Below are positions 48,955 to 59,378 of a DNA stretch of 64,000 nucleotides, piece after piece. The notes below the pieces were generated by a model. It searched no databases. It had not been told where the DNA came from and worked only from the letters and a program-made list of their open reading frames with translations. Within the stretch, counting starts at the first letter, position 1, and the number at the start of each line of letters is the position of its first letter. Made by a program: the position numbers and the translations under genes. The stretch comes from an uncultured Bacteroidota bacterium (lineage in GTDB: Bacteria; Bacteroidota; Bacteroidia; Flavobacteriales; Flavobacteriaceae): the NCBI GenBank assembly GCA_913062555.1, contig CAJXVU010000001.1, positions 62,001 to 126,000 on the forward strand. The letters are read 5' to 3'.

Positions 48955-50415
48955 TTATCTTTTAACTTTTTTACCGCTAGCACTAATTTTCATCGATGCT
49001 TCAAAAATTATTTTTTGAGGAATTTTATAAAGTGCTAATTTTTCTGAACATTTTTGAAGTATTTTCTCTTCCATATGGCTTTTATCAACATTGTTTTTAA
49101 GAACTACTGTTGCATGAATTCCCTCCCCTAGCAGGTCATCATCAACACCTGATATCGTACAATCCATTATTTCGGGGATTGTAAGTATAACTTCTTCAAT
49201 TTCTTTTGGGCTAACGCGTTTACCTCCAACTTTTATTATTTCCTTCTTTCTCGCAACTAAATAATAAAACCCATCCTTATCCATTTTAGCGATATCACCG
49301 GTATGTAACCATCCATCTTTTAATGTGTTCTTTGAATTCAACTCTTCCCTAAAATAACCCAACATAACATTTTCGCCTGAAGCTAAAAGTTCACCTTCTT
49401 CATTTATTCCAACTACTACTCCTTGCTCATCGACAATTTTCAAGTCAACACCAGGAATACCTTTCCCTATTGAGCTTGTTTTTAATTTTAGAAATTCAGG
49501 AGGCAAAATTGATAATCGAGCTGTAGCTTCTGTTTGTCCATACATCACATAAAACTCTGTTTTTGGGAATGTTTCTACAAACTCTTCAATAAAAACAGCA
49601 TGAAGTTTTCCTCCGGCTTGAGTAACATATCTTAAGTCTGGAAATTCAGTTTGTTTGAACGATTGAGATTTTTTTAATAATATTTGAAAATGACTTGGAA
49701 CTCCCGAAAAACCAGTACAATTATATGTTTTTAAGTTATTAATAAAAGAACCTATAAACATAAAACTGTTATTTAAAACCATTGACGCTCCAACTTTTAA
49801 ATGGGTGTGTAAAAGCGAAAGTCCATAGCAATAATAAAATGGTAGTACAACACTAATTCTATCCTTTGAAGTTAGCTTTAAAATTTCTTTAATTGAATCT
49901 GTGTTCGAGATAATGTTTTGATGACTAATCATAACTCCTTTTGGGAATCCAGTCGAGCCTGAAGTGAATAATATTTCTGCTAGTGAGTGTTTTTTACAAT
50001 CAGTATTGAATGTTTCTTGTTTTTGAACCTCAATAATTTGGCTTAATTCCTTTTCATTAATACAAGATATCGCTTTCTCAAACTTTACTTTTCTTTGCAA
50101 ACTAGCTGCAATAAATACGGTGTCACAATAGGTGAATTTGGACACATAATCTAAATTTCCTTGTTCTATATCAAAATTTAAGGGAACACAAATATTACCA
50201 GACTTTAAAATGCCTAAGTAAGCGGTAATAAAAAAGACTGAATTGGGACTTATCAATATTACATTTTGATTTTCACCAATGGTGTTTTTTAAATAAGACG
50301 CAACGCTTATACTATTTTCATATAGCTTTTTAAATGAAATTGTTTCATTTGAACCAACTACAAAGTCCTTATCCCTGTTTTGTGTTGAATCAAATAAGTA
50401 ATCAAAAACATTCAT
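48955..50415 (-). CDS. AMP-forming acyl ligase (class I adenylate-forming enzyme)
   Basis: EILFTSGSTGFPKGVMISHQN, VMYGQTEATARLS, GWLHTGDIAKMDKDGFYYLVARKKEIIKVGGKRVSPKEIE. Confidence 0.93.
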   Translation of the reverse strand: MNVFDYLFDSTQNRDKDFVVGSNETISFKKLYENSISVASYLKNTIGENQNVILISPNSVFFITAYLGILKSGNICVPLNFDIEQGNLDYVSKFTYCDTVFIAASLQRKVKFEKAISCINEKELSQIIEVQKQETFNTDCKKHSLAEILFTSGSTGFPKGVMISHQNIISNTDSIKEILKLTSKDRISVVLPFYYCYGLSLLHTHLKVGASMVLNNSFMFIGSFINNLKTYNCTGFSGVPSHFQILLKKSQSFKQTEFPDLRYVTQAGGKLHAVFIEEFVETFPKTEFYVMYGQTEATARLSILPPEFLKLKTSSIGKGIPGVDLKIVDEQGVVVGINEEGELLASGENVMLGYFREELNSKNTLKDGWLHTGDIAKMDKDGFYYLVARKKEIIKVGGKRVSPKEIEEVILTIPEIMDCTISGVDDDLLGEGIHATVVLKNNVDKSHMEEKILQKCSEKLALYKIPQKIIFEASMKISASGKKVKR

Positions 50416-50429
50416 AAACTTTTAATTAA

Positions 50430-51413
50430 TTAAAATATTGGTTTCATTCTTAAATACTCGGTAGTCTTTCTTTTTCTTTCAAAATTTTTGTAAATATTTT
50501 CTATTTCTGTTGACGACTTACCCATTACTGCTGCCACTTCTTTTGCGTCATAATTATTCTCCCAACCATACCAAATTAAATCCATAGATTCAAAAGGCAT
50601 CTGGTAGAAAAAATCTTCTTGTGTTTGCTCTGCAGTATAAGTGTCGGTAGTTGGCGTTCTATCAATTATTTCTTGAGGTACACCCAAATAACTTGCCAGT
50701 TGATAAACCTGAGTTTTATACAAATGTCCGATTGGCATTATATCGGCACCGCCATCACCATATTTTACAAAAAACCCCTGTTCTACTTCATGTTTATTTG
50801 GAGTTCCAATAACCGCATAATGCAAGCTTTCAGCATAATAATATAACATACTCATTCTACAACGTTGCTTGAAATTTGTCGCTGCAACAATTTGCAAGTA
50901 TTCCTTAGCAGGCAAAAGTTTACTTCGTATTTCTCCAGATGGTTTAATTACTGTTATGGAAAACACTGCTGGTAAGTTTTCTGTAATGTTTTGCTTTATT
51001 TCAATTTTAGCTTTGTCAACTTCAGGATCAAAATCGACAATAACCTTTGCAATAGCTTCATCCCTTCTTTGGTAACATCCAAAACCATCTAGCGCCTTTG
51101 TAATCTCTTCTACTTTTGTGCTTACACCAAATTTTTTCGCTAGTTTTTCTGCCAAAAACAGGCTATCATCACTAGAATCCTTTTCTGGAAGCATTATCCC
51201 TGTTACTTTTTCGGGACCAAATGCCTTAGCAGATAATGCCATGACCACCGAGGAGTCTATACCGCCACTTATACCTACAACAGCCCCTCTGCGCTGCAAT
51301 GTACGTCCGACATCTCTTTTTAGATTTACAATTATTTCGTTACAAACTTTTTCAACATTTTCAAAATGTAATATATTTTTTGAAAATGGTACATGTTTTC
51401 CAGATGTGCTCAT
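50430..51413 (-). CDS. NAD synthase-like (NadE family) ATP-pyrophosphatase
   Basis: GISGGIDSSVVMALSAKAFGPEKVTGIMLPE, GTPNKHEVEQGFFVKYGDGGADIMPIGHLYKTQVYQLASYLGVP. Confidence 0.88.
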   Translation of the reverse strand: MSTSGKHVPFSKNILHFENVEKVCNEIIVNLKRDVGRTLQRRGAVVGISGGIDSSVVMALSAKAFGPEKVTGIMLPEKDSSDDSLFLAEKLAKKFGVSTKVEEITKALDGFGCYQRRDEAIAKVIVDFDPEVDKAKIEIKQNITENLPAVFSITVIKPSGEIRSKLLPAKEYLQIVAATNFKQRCRMSMLYYYAESLHYAVIGTPNKHEVEQGFFVKYGDGGADIMPIGHLYKTQVYQLASYLGVPQEIIDRTPTTDTYTAEQTQEDFFYQMPFESMDLIWYGWENNYDAKEVAAVMGKSSTEIENIYKNFERKRKTTEYLRMKPIF

Positions 51414-51419
51414 AAAATG

Positions 51420-53396
51420 TTATTCTATTATTGTTTTATCAAACTTAATCAGGTCTGTTTCTGCTAATTTAGGAATTGATTTATTAATAAATAAATCATA
51501 TAATATTTGAGTTGATAAAATTGCTGTAATTGCCATATTATCAATTTCCGAAACTTGGCTATTGTTTTGCATTTTTGCCAGTAATTGACTCACATATTTT
51601 GGGTTAAAAACACCATAATCATTAAGTTTTGTATTGGTGAGCATTGATTTTAAATACTCCGGGAGGTCTTCTAAACTAAAGGCACTCTTGATTGGTGCTC
51701 TATAAGCTTGTTTTGGTCTATTTAAGATAGACTCAGGCATCCTTCCATTCATTATTTTTTTTAATAGGAACTTTTCATTTAATCCATTGAGTTTTAAATC
51801 TGGGTGTAAAGACATCGAAAACTCTATTAGCCTATGATCTAAAAAAGGATATCGTCCTTCAACTGAATTGGCCATAGTCATTCTATCACCTTGTGAGGAC
51901 AACAAATATCCTGACATAAAAAAATTTAATTCAATCCACTGTGCTTTTGTAAGATAATCATAACCATCTAGTTTGTGTTTTAATTCTTTTTCAACTTTTA
52001 AAACTGGATTATAGTCATTAATGGTTTCTTTGTATTTTGGTGATAAATAATTATTTATTCTAGAGGTGTTATTCCATCTTAATAGATGTGAATATATGGG
52101 TGATGATGTTTCGCTAAGTTTATATCCAAAAAACAGTTTTAAAACATTAGCTGTAGCCTTCTCTATGAATGGTAGGTAAGGGTATAGTTTTTTAAGTAAT
52201 AGTGGACGGTATTTTGATTCTGGATCTCTGGCCCAAAAATGCTTAATCTTGGTTTCTTTAAATATATTATATCCTCCAAAAAGTTCATCTGCACCTTCAC
52301 CAGTTATGACAACTTTAATCCCTTTATCTTTAACCTTGTCTGCAAGTAAGGACATTGGCATAGGTGCCGTTCTTAACAAAGGAGTTTCAGAATGCCATAT
52401 TACATTTTTAAAATTTTCTGCAATGTCCGTGGAACTACAAATCACGCTTGAATGCTGGGTATTAAAATAAGATACAGCAATATTTTGATACGAAGTCTCA
52501 TCAAAATCTTTCTCAGTAAAACCAACTGAAAAAGTTTGTAGTTTATCCGGCGAAATATTTTTAATATACGATGTTGTAATACTAGAATCGAGCCCTCCAC
52601 TTAAGTATGCTGCAACCTGTACATCTGCCCTAAGCCTTAATTTTATGGCATCATTAAAAATAGTTTCGAATGCTGCAGCTGCTTGGTCAACATTTCTATA
52701 CTTGTATTCATTGGGCTTAAATATTGGCAATTCCCAATATTTAGATATGGATTGAGTATTGGCATTAATTGTCATATAAGTTCCTGGTGGAACCTCAAAA
52801 ACCCCCTCAAAAGCAGTATTTGGAGTTAGGGAAGTCCAAAACGTGAAATACTCAGAAAGTGCTTTTGCTGAAATTTTTGGAACTATTCCTGGAAACTCAA
52901 ATAGTGATTTAATTTCAGAAGCAAAAACAAAAGCATCATTAACATTGGTGTAAAATAAAGGTCTTATTCCAACTCTATCTCTTGCCAAAAATAATTCTTG
53001 TTTGGATTTGTCCCAAATTGCAATCGCAAATTGACCGTTTAATTTGTTGAGAAATTCAGGCCCATACTCTTCATATAAATGGATGACAACCTCGGTATCG
53101 CTATTTGTTTTAAACTTGTGGTTTTTTTCTAACAGCTCTTTTCTAAGTTCAATATAATTGTATATTTCACCATTAAATACAATCCACAATGTCTCATCAG
53201 AATTTGAGAGTGGCATTGTTCCTGTATTTAAATCAATAACACTTAACCTAACACTCCCCAAACCAACAGTATTCGATAAATAAATTCCACTTTGATCTGG
53301 ACCTCTATGCTTTATTCTGGAAAGCATATATTTTAAGGTCTTTATTTTAGTATCTGTATTCTCTTGAGACTTATAAAATCCAGCAATACCACACAT
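51420..53396 (-). CDS. asnB: Glutamine-hydrolysing asparagine synthase-like amidotransferase
   Basis: N-terminal MCGIAGFYKSQ (catalytic Cys2), FNGEIYNYIELR, SGGLDSSI PP-loop, GEGADELFGGYN. Confidence 0.92.
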   Translation of the reverse strand: MCGIAGFYKSQENTDTKIKTLKYMLSRIKHRGPDQSGIYLSNTVGLGSVRLSVIDLNTGTMPLSNSDETLWIVFNGEIYNYIELRKELLEKNHKFKTNSDTEVVIHLYEEYGPEFLNKLNGQFAIAIWDKSKQELFLARDRVGIRPLFYTNVNDAFVFASEIKSLFEFPGIVPKISAKALSEYFTFWTSLTPNTAFEGVFEVPPGTYMTINANTQSISKYWELPIFKPNEYKYRNVDQAAAAFETIFNDAIKLRLRADVQVAAYLSGGLDSSITTSYIKNISPDKLQTFSVGFTEKDFDETSYQNIAVSYFNTQHSSVICSSTDIAENFKNVIWHSETPLLRTAPMPMSLLADKVKDKGIKVVITGEGADELFGGYNIFKETKIKHFWARDPESKYRPLLLKKLYPYLPFIEKATANVLKLFFGYKLSETSSPIYSHLLRWNNTSRINNYLSPKYKETINDYNPVLKVEKELKHKLDGYDYLTKAQWIELNFFMSGYLLSSQGDRMTMANSVEGRYPFLDHRLIEFSMSLHPDLKLNGLNEKFLLKKIMNGRMPESILNRPKQAYRAPIKSAFSLEDLPEYLKSMLTNTKLNDYGVFNPKYVSQLLAKMQNNSQVSEIDNMAITAILSTQILYDLFINKSIPKLAETDLIKFDKTIIE

Positions 53397-53420
53397 ATTA
53401 TAATGGAAAGATTGTCATGA

Positions 53421-53669
53421 TTAAAGTTTAGCCTTCAAAAAAGCAACAATATTATTAATCGATTTGAAATTTTCAACAACCAATTCATCATCATTGGTAG
53501 TGACATTAAATTCTTCATTTAAGAATTCAATTAAAAAGAGTAACCCCATAGAATCTAGAACCCCTTCTTCAAAAATCAATGTTTCATTTGTTATGTTTTT
53601 TACATCTTCAAATGTAGATTTTACAATATAATCTCTAATCTTATCTTCTAATTCAATTCCTATAAGCAT
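53421..53669 (-). CDS. Acyl/peptidyl carrier protein
   Basis: 82 aa, EGVLDSMGLLFLIEFLNEEFNV with the DS(M) phosphopantetheine-attachment serine. Confidence 0.85.
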   Translation of the reverse strand: MLIGIELEDKIRDYIVKSTFEDVKNITNETLIFEEGVLDSMGLLFLIEFLNEEFNVTTNDDELVVENFKSINNIVAFLKAKL

Positions 53670-53810
53670 AACTTAATTAAGTGTTTAAAATATTAAAATT
53701 GCAAATAACATTATATATTTCTTGCTAAAAACTTAGGAAACATCACTAAAAATTAAACTAGAATGTACAAGTCTAATTTTAGATGCTTCGAACCATTTAA
53801 AGCTAGTATT

Positions 53811-54040
53811 TCACCCAATAATTGATAAATTTTTACGCATTGCCAATGCGTCATTATGAAGTTTAATCAAGGCTTTCATACCATAATCATCAACATGCAC
53901 TAATTTTTCTATATTTATAACAACCGCATTGGTTGCTTTTAATAAATACTCAAAATGTGAATTGAAACATCCAAATTTGATTTATCTAGATTCCCTATTA
54001 TAGTATAAACATTTACTTGACATTTAATTTCTAACGACAT
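53811..54040 (-). pseudogene. Frameshifted STAS-domain protein remnant
   Basis: Reverse translation MSLEIKCQVNVYTIIGNLDKSNLDV // FNSHFEYLLKATNAVVINIEKLVHVDDYGMKALIKLHNDALAMRKNLSIIG*; frames join if one T is added at the TTT run (plus-strand AAA 53965-53967). Confidence 0.65.
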
Positions 54041-54340
54041 AATAATATCTATTCGGTTAAGAATTATTAGGCGCTATCAATCAAATTCTATCATAAACAT
54101 ACAAATAAAACCCTAATTAAAGCTCATATCAATAATATATTCGATGTAATACAGTTTTGAAAATTAGCCATTTAATACTTAAATTCTAAAATTATTCAAT
54201 AATATATTCAAGCGAATGAATAAAATAAATGGTGTTGAATATAGAAAATATACTCTCAATAAATTGATTAGATTTTTTACAGAACACAGCTTTGAAAAGA
54301 GCTGCAGTAGACATAGTTACAAAACATATAGACATACAAA

Positions 54341-54370
54341 AACAAAAGACAACAGATGTTGTCTTTTGTT
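54341..54370 (-). terminator. Perfect 14-bp inverted repeat, probable terminator of the LytTR operon
   Basis: AACAAAAGACAACA-GA-TGTTGTCTTTTGTT; T-rich on the minus strand; 242 nt downstream of the LytTR gene. Confidence 0.6.
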
Positions 54371-54611
54371 AAAAATGCTATTAACCAACTCTATCTGCAT
54401 TAAGTTGACCTATTCAAATATAAAGTGAATCTAGCGTGTAAATCTTTTTTTTCGATTGTTAGCCTTTTTGTGGAGGTGAATAACTCGTTTAAAAAGACAA
54501 AGCCTTTTCATATCAGTTCCAAATTAATAATAGTCATTCAAAACAGTTTAGAAAAGGACAAAAACAAGGAACCCTTATGCCTTATTTAAATTCACAAAAA
54601 CCCAAAGTACT

Positions 54612-55313
54612 TTACAATAAATTTAGCCTATTCATTAGTTCTGCCCTGTTTGATCTACTAACAGGAATAACATCTTTTTTTATTAATACACTATTGCCTT
54701 CAATATCTATTATTTTTTTAGTGTTAATAATAAAGGACCTATGAACTTTTAAAAACAAACTATCCGGTAATTTGTCTTCAATTTTCTTTAATGTAGAATG
54801 TACGGTGTAATTTTTTTCCTCAGTTTTAATTTTAATGTAATCACCATTGGCCTCAACAAGATAGATACTTGGAATATCAATTTTAATTAATCGTCTATCA
54901 ATATTCACATATAAATCATTATCTAAACTTTCAAGATCGTCATTCGATACAGACGATATCTTCGTTTTATTTTTAGCTTTACTTATGGCTTTCAAAAACC
55001 TTTCTTCGTGAATTGGTTTCACCAAATAATCGACAATACAATCATATTCAAAAGCATCTATTGCAAAGTTTTTATCGGAGGTAGTCACAATAATTTTTGG
55101 TGGATCGCTAATCGTTTGTAAAAAATCGAATCCTGTAAAAGCGGGCATATGAATATCTAAAAAAATAAGATCTACCTCATTCAAGTTAAAGTATTTTACA
55201 GCTTGAATTGCATTAGAAAACTCCTTAAGGACATTCAACTCCTCTACATTGGAACATAAATGATGTATTATCATTCTGGCTGCAGCTTCATCATCTATAA
55301 TAATACAGTTCAT
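54612..55313 (-). CDS. LytTR-family response regulator
   Basis: Receiver DLIFLDIHMPAFTGFDFL and C-terminal LytTR domain (YIKIKTEEKNYTVHSTLKKIEDKLPDSLFLKVHRSFIIN). Confidence 0.94.
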   Translation of the reverse strand: MNCIIIDDEAAARMIIHHLCSNVEELNVLKEFSNAIQAVKYFNLNEVDLIFLDIHMPAFTGFDFLQTISDPPKIIVTTSDKNFAIDAFEYDCIVDYLVKPIHEERFLKAISKAKNKTKISSVSNDDLESLDNDLYVNIDRRLIKIDIPSIYLVEANGDYIKIKTEEKNYTVHSTLKKIEDKLPDSLFLKVHRSFIINTKKIIDIEGNSVLIKKDVIPVSRSNRAELMNRLNLL

Positions 55314-55324
55314 AAATATAAAGT

Positions 55325-55642
55325 TTAAAGTGTGTTTATATAATTTGTTATGCTAAACAAAATAGTATTGAATTCGTCTTCTAGTTTCGCCTTGTTTTTT
55401 CTCAAATCATGTTCATATTCTTCAGCTAACTCATAGCTTTTTTTTAGACCTAGAATACTCAATTTATGCCTGATTTTATGAACATGTTCTGCAGCTTTTA
55501 AATATTTTTTTCTTTTTAACGCATCAAAATACTTCTTGACTTCTTTTGGGAATTCAGTTTTAATTAATTTAATGATTTTTTCTTCAAAAGATTTATCTCC
55601 TCTAGATAAAGTCTGGATATACACTAAACTAGGTCGTTCCAT
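55325..55642 (-). CDS. Hpt-domain phosphotransfer protein
   Basis: 105-aa helical protein with AAEHVHKIRHKLSILGLKKSYELAEEYEH. Confidence 0.8.
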   Translation of the reverse strand: MERPSLVYIQTLSRGDKSFEEKIIKLIKTEFPKEVKKYFDALKRKKYLKAAEHVHKIRHKLSILGLKKSYELAEEYEHDLRKNKAKLEDEFNTILFSITNYINTL

Positions 55643-57666
55643 TATATATTGCTTTTTTTCAATGTGAAGAAAAAGGTTGTTCCCACATTCACTTCAGATT
55701 CGACCCAAACTTTACCATTGTATAAATCCACGATTTTTTTTACAATTGAAAGTCCGATTCCAGTAGATTCAACATCACTTACCGATTGAAATATTTCAAA
55801 TATTTTTTTGTAATATTTATTTGATATTCCTATGCCATTATCAGAGATACTGAATTCATAATATTCATCATTTTCAGTAAAATCTACTTCAACTAATCCA
55901 AATGGTTTATCAACATAATTTACAGCATTGGTAATTATATTTTGAAACACTTGTTGCAATCTGGTTGGATCTCCATACACAAAAGGGAGCTTCTTTTTTA
56001 CAACAATTTCAACATGAGGTGGTATGTAAATAATACTTTTTATTTTATCAATAATTGCGCTGAGATCTACGCTCTCATTTGAAATGTGCTTTTCACCAAT
56101 ATTTGAGTAATTTAAAATACCATCAATGAGGTTATCCATTTTTTCAATTTTATCCTCTATATGTTTAAAATTCTCTATTCCATTTTCATCAATCACTTGT
56201 GCATGATCCTGTTTAATCCACGACGTAAGTGCTAAGATACTACGCAATGGCGATTTCAAATCGTGAGAAACAATATGAGCATAATCATTTAATTCTTTAT
56301 TTCTTTTCTCCAACTCAACTAAAAGCTCTTTACTTGTTTGCTCAGCCCTTTCTCGCTCTCTAAGGTTTATTGCATTTTTAAGCTGCATTGCAACCAAACG
56401 AGCAATATTTTCTAAGGTACGAAGATGCTCCTTATTATAAAAATTTTTATCAATATGCTCAGAATCAATCACTCCAATAACCTCACCATCAGTAATAATT
56501 GGAACTGAAATTTCTGAGCTTCTCCTAATATTATCTACTAAGTATCTTTTATCTTTACTTGTATCATTAATAATTTCTGCTATTCCTGATTTTGCAATTG
56601 CACCTACAATTCCAGTACCAAGCGGAATATTTATTCTATTTATAATATTTTCATCACCGTTTAACTTTTCACCATAAGCAGCTATCTGCTCTAATATTTC
56701 TGTTTCTTTATTAACTATATATATTACACTATCATCCGATCCTAAATATTTTGTGATACTCCTAGTTATCTCCCAAGCTATTTCATGAAGATCCATTTTA
56801 CCTAAAATAGATTTAGCCACATCATTTATCATATCGATCATCAATGTTTTCTCTCGTTGTAATGCTATATCTTCAACTAATATTACTTCATATTTTATTT
56901 CTCCCAATAAATTCCTAGCTGCATTTACATTTGTTTTTGCCCAGAATATGGAACCATTTTTCTTTTTGTACCCTTTTTCGACCACAAGATTGTCCAGCTG
57001 CCCTAGTTCCAATTCCTTTAATTGGTCTTGATAGCAATCGAGATCTTCCTCATGAGATATTTCTCTTAATGTTAACCGACATAATTCTTCTTCAGTATAC
57101 CCTAAAAAACATTGAATGGTATAATTAGTTCTTATGATTTGTCCAGATTGTATTAATAAAATTCCTAAGTTTGAATTATTAACAATAATGCCCAATTGTG
57201 TTTTTTGCTCCTCAATTAATTCAATATTTAATATTGTTTCTGTGATATCTCTTATGATACCTTGAGCGACTAGAGGCTCTCCCCTTTTATTATAAATAAT
57301 ACTCCCATTAATATGAATCCATTTTAGATCACCATTTTTTGTGTTTACTCTAGTTTTAAAATTTTTACAAAATCCTTTATCTACCAATTCCATGTAATAA
57401 TATAAACCAAGATCAAAATCATCTTTATGAATAAGCTCAATTAAATTCAACTTTTCATTTTCAATGCTATATCCAAAAAGCGCTTTAGCTGCAGAATTCA
57501 TTTTTAACACATTCCCATTCAAATCTATAACCATATAAGCATCTGAGATATCTTCATATAGTCCCAATAATTGAATTTCCTTTTCTATCAAAAGATTTTC
57601 AAGATTACTATTTAACGCCTTTAATTCTGAATTTAATTCCTTTAACTCTGCAAATGACTTCTCCAT
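55642..57666 (-). CDS. PAS-PAS-GAF sensor histidine kinase
   Basis: PAS segments (MVIDLNGNVLKMNSAAKALFGY), GAF (IPLGTGIVGAIAKSG), H-box HIVSHDLKSPLRS, N-box FQNIITNAVNYV, DNGIGI, GIGLSIVKKIV. Confidence 0.94.
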   Translation of the reverse strand: MEKSFAELKELNSELKALNSNLENLLIEKEIQLLGLYEDISDAYMVIDLNGNVLKMNSAAKALFGYSIENEKLNLIELIHKDDFDLGLYYYMELVDKGFCKNFKTRVNTKNGDLKWIHINGSIIYNKRGEPLVAQGIIRDITETILNIELIEEQKTQLGIIVNNSNLGILLIQSGQIIRTNYTIQCFLGYTEEELCRLTLREISHEEDLDCYQDQLKELELGQLDNLVVEKGYKKKNGSIFWAKTNVNAARNLLGEIKYEVILVEDIALQREKTLMIDMINDVAKSILGKMDLHEIAWEITRSITKYLGSDDSVIYIVNKETEILEQIAAYGEKLNGDENIINRINIPLGTGIVGAIAKSGIAEIINDTSKDKRYLVDNIRRSSEISVPIITDGEVIGVIDSEHIDKNFYNKEHLRTLENIARLVAMQLKNAINLRERERAEQTSKELLVELEKRNKELNDYAHIVSHDLKSPLRSILALTSWIKQDHAQVIDENGIENFKHIEDKIEKMDNLIDGILNYSNIGEKHISNESVDLSAIIDKIKSIIYIPPHVEIVVKKKLPFVYGDPTRLQQVFQNIITNAVNYVDKPFGLVEVDFTENDEYYEFSISDNGIGISNKYYKKIFEIFQSVSDVESTGIGLSIVKKIVDLYNGKVWVESEVNVGTTFFFTLKKSNI

Positions 57667-57757
57667 ATATTTTTTTTCCCTAATTACAATTTAGGGCTTC
57701 ACATAAAACAACTGTTTCACACTTAATCTCAACAATATTTTAGCCATAAACTCACAA

Positions 57758-58159
57758 CTATTTGTATAATTCATTTTCTCCCCAATACAGCATTACTTTT
57801 TCTATTCGCAATACATAATCTTCATACTTTAAAGGCTTTAAAACATATCCGGCAATACCAATTTTATAGCATTCTAAAATATCTCGATTATTTCTTGAAG
57901 TGGATAAAACTATGGCGGGGATAACACTTAGAACTTCGTTATTTTTTAATATTGTCAAAAATTCTATTCCATTAATTTTGGGCATATTTAGGTCTAACAA
58001 AATTATATCGGGTAGTTTGTTTTTAACGCCAAGGAGCTTTAAGGCCTCTTCACCATTGCGGGCTTCAATAATTTCATGTTTTAATCCTAATGACGAGATG
58101 GTACGCTGAAATTTCATAATTTCTATAGCATCATCTTCAATTAAAAGTATTTTCATCAC
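57758..58159 (-). CDS. Single-domain response regulator (receiver)
   Basis: ILLIEDDAIEIMKF, PDIILLDLNMPKINGIEFL, LSTSRN, LKPL motifs. Confidence 0.93.
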   Translation of the reverse strand: MMKILLIEDDAIEIMKFQRTISSLGLKHEIIEARNGEEALKLLGVKNKLPDIILLDLNMPKINGIEFLTILKNNEVLSVIPAIVLSTSRNNRDILECYKIGIAGYVLKPLKYEDYVLRIEKVMLYWGENELYK

Positions 58160-58418
58160 TATATGCTGTGTTACAGATTCACAATTGAAAATTAATCCAA
58201 TTAAGGCGAATTAAAGTGTGTATTTCGCTCAGCGGGAGATTTACTTAGATTAATAGCAATAATATATCGATAAGAGATATAACAGCCTCTCATTTAATCC
58301 ATAGATTAAAAACCGCCTTTGTTTTAATACACATACTATATATTCCATCTGTAATAGGATTTTAACTAATAAAGAATTAATATGCCATCAAAACTCAATA
58401 TTTTGCTATTTTTAACTA

Positions 58419-59378
58419 ATGAATACTATCGCACAAATAGACAATAATTTTATAGATACCAACACTAACTTTTCTGAGTTGATTTTGGCATTAAAAACCG
58501 GATTTTTTTCAAATACTGTTATTGTTCCAATGCGTCATCACCATGATTTTCCGAACCCTAACGTTGGGGCTGATTCTACATTATTATTAATGCCTGCATG
58601 GAACCCCAGTCAAGATTCTGGAGTTAAAATTGTGACCGTAAGTCCGGAAAATGGAAAATTTGATTTACCTTCTATCCAAGGAACTTATATTTATTTTGAT
58701 GCCGAAAAAGGCAGCATAAAAGCCATATTAGAAGCTAAAAGTTTAACCGCTAAACGTACAGCGGCAGCATCAGCTTTAGCATCATCATTTTTATCAAAAA
58801 CAGATGCCTCATCATTACTAATGATTGGTACAGGTGCCCTTTCCCTAAATTTAATAAAAGCACATACCTCTGTACGTCCAATTGCGAAAGTTTATGTTTG
58901 GGGAAGAAATTTTAAAAAAGCTCAAGCAATTTGTACCGCTCTAAAAGAAGAGAACTTTTCTGTGCAACCAATTAAAACTATTGATGAAAAAATTTCTGAA
59001 GTAGATATTATTTCTTGTGCAACCTTATCCAAAACACCATTGGTATTAGGTAAAAAACTGAGGAAAGGTCAGCATATCGATTTAGTTGGTGCTTATAAAA
59101 AAGACATGAGGGAAGCAGATAATGATGTCATGGCTAAATCTTCAATATTTGTAGACACTTATCAAGGCGGACTTAAAGAAAGTGGGGATATTGTGATTCC
59201 TTTACAAGAAGGGATCATTAAAGAAACGGATATTAAGGCTGATTTTTTCGAACTCTGTTCCAATACCAAGAATGGGCGATGTGATGCCAATGAAATCACC
59301 GTTTTTAAATCGGTTGGCCATGCTTTAGAAGACCTAATTGCGGCAAAATATTATTATAATAAATATAGAAGTGAATAA
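58419..59378 (+). CDS. Ornithine cyclodeaminase/mu-crystallin family protein, probable delta1-pyrroline-2-carboxylate reductase
   Basis: PMRHHHDFP, TAAASALASSFLSKTDASSLLMIGTGALS, KVYVWGRNFKKA, HIDLVGAYKKDMREAD; overlaps the hydroxyproline enzyme gene. Confidence 0.85.
   Translation: MNTIAQIDNNFIDTNTNFSELILALKTGFFSNTVIVPMRHHHDFPNPNVGADSTLLLMPAWNPSQDSGVKIVTVSPENGKFDLPSIQGTYIYFDAEKGSIKAILEAKSLTAKRTAAASALASSFLSKTDASSLLMIGTGALSLNLIKAHTSVRPIAKVYVWGRNFKKAQAICTALKEENFSVQPIKTIDEKISEVDIISCATLSKTPLVLGKKLRKGQHIDLVGAYKKDMREADNDVMAKSSIFVDTYQGGLKESGDIVIPLQEGIIKETDIKADFFELCSNTKNGRCDANEITVFKSVGHALEDLIAAKYYYNKYRSE

Noticed and set aside
54216-54428. 70-aa ORF in the intergenic region before the LytTR gene
   Set aside because: Low-complexity composition; overlaps the perfect inverted repeat at 54341-54370, better explained as a terminator.
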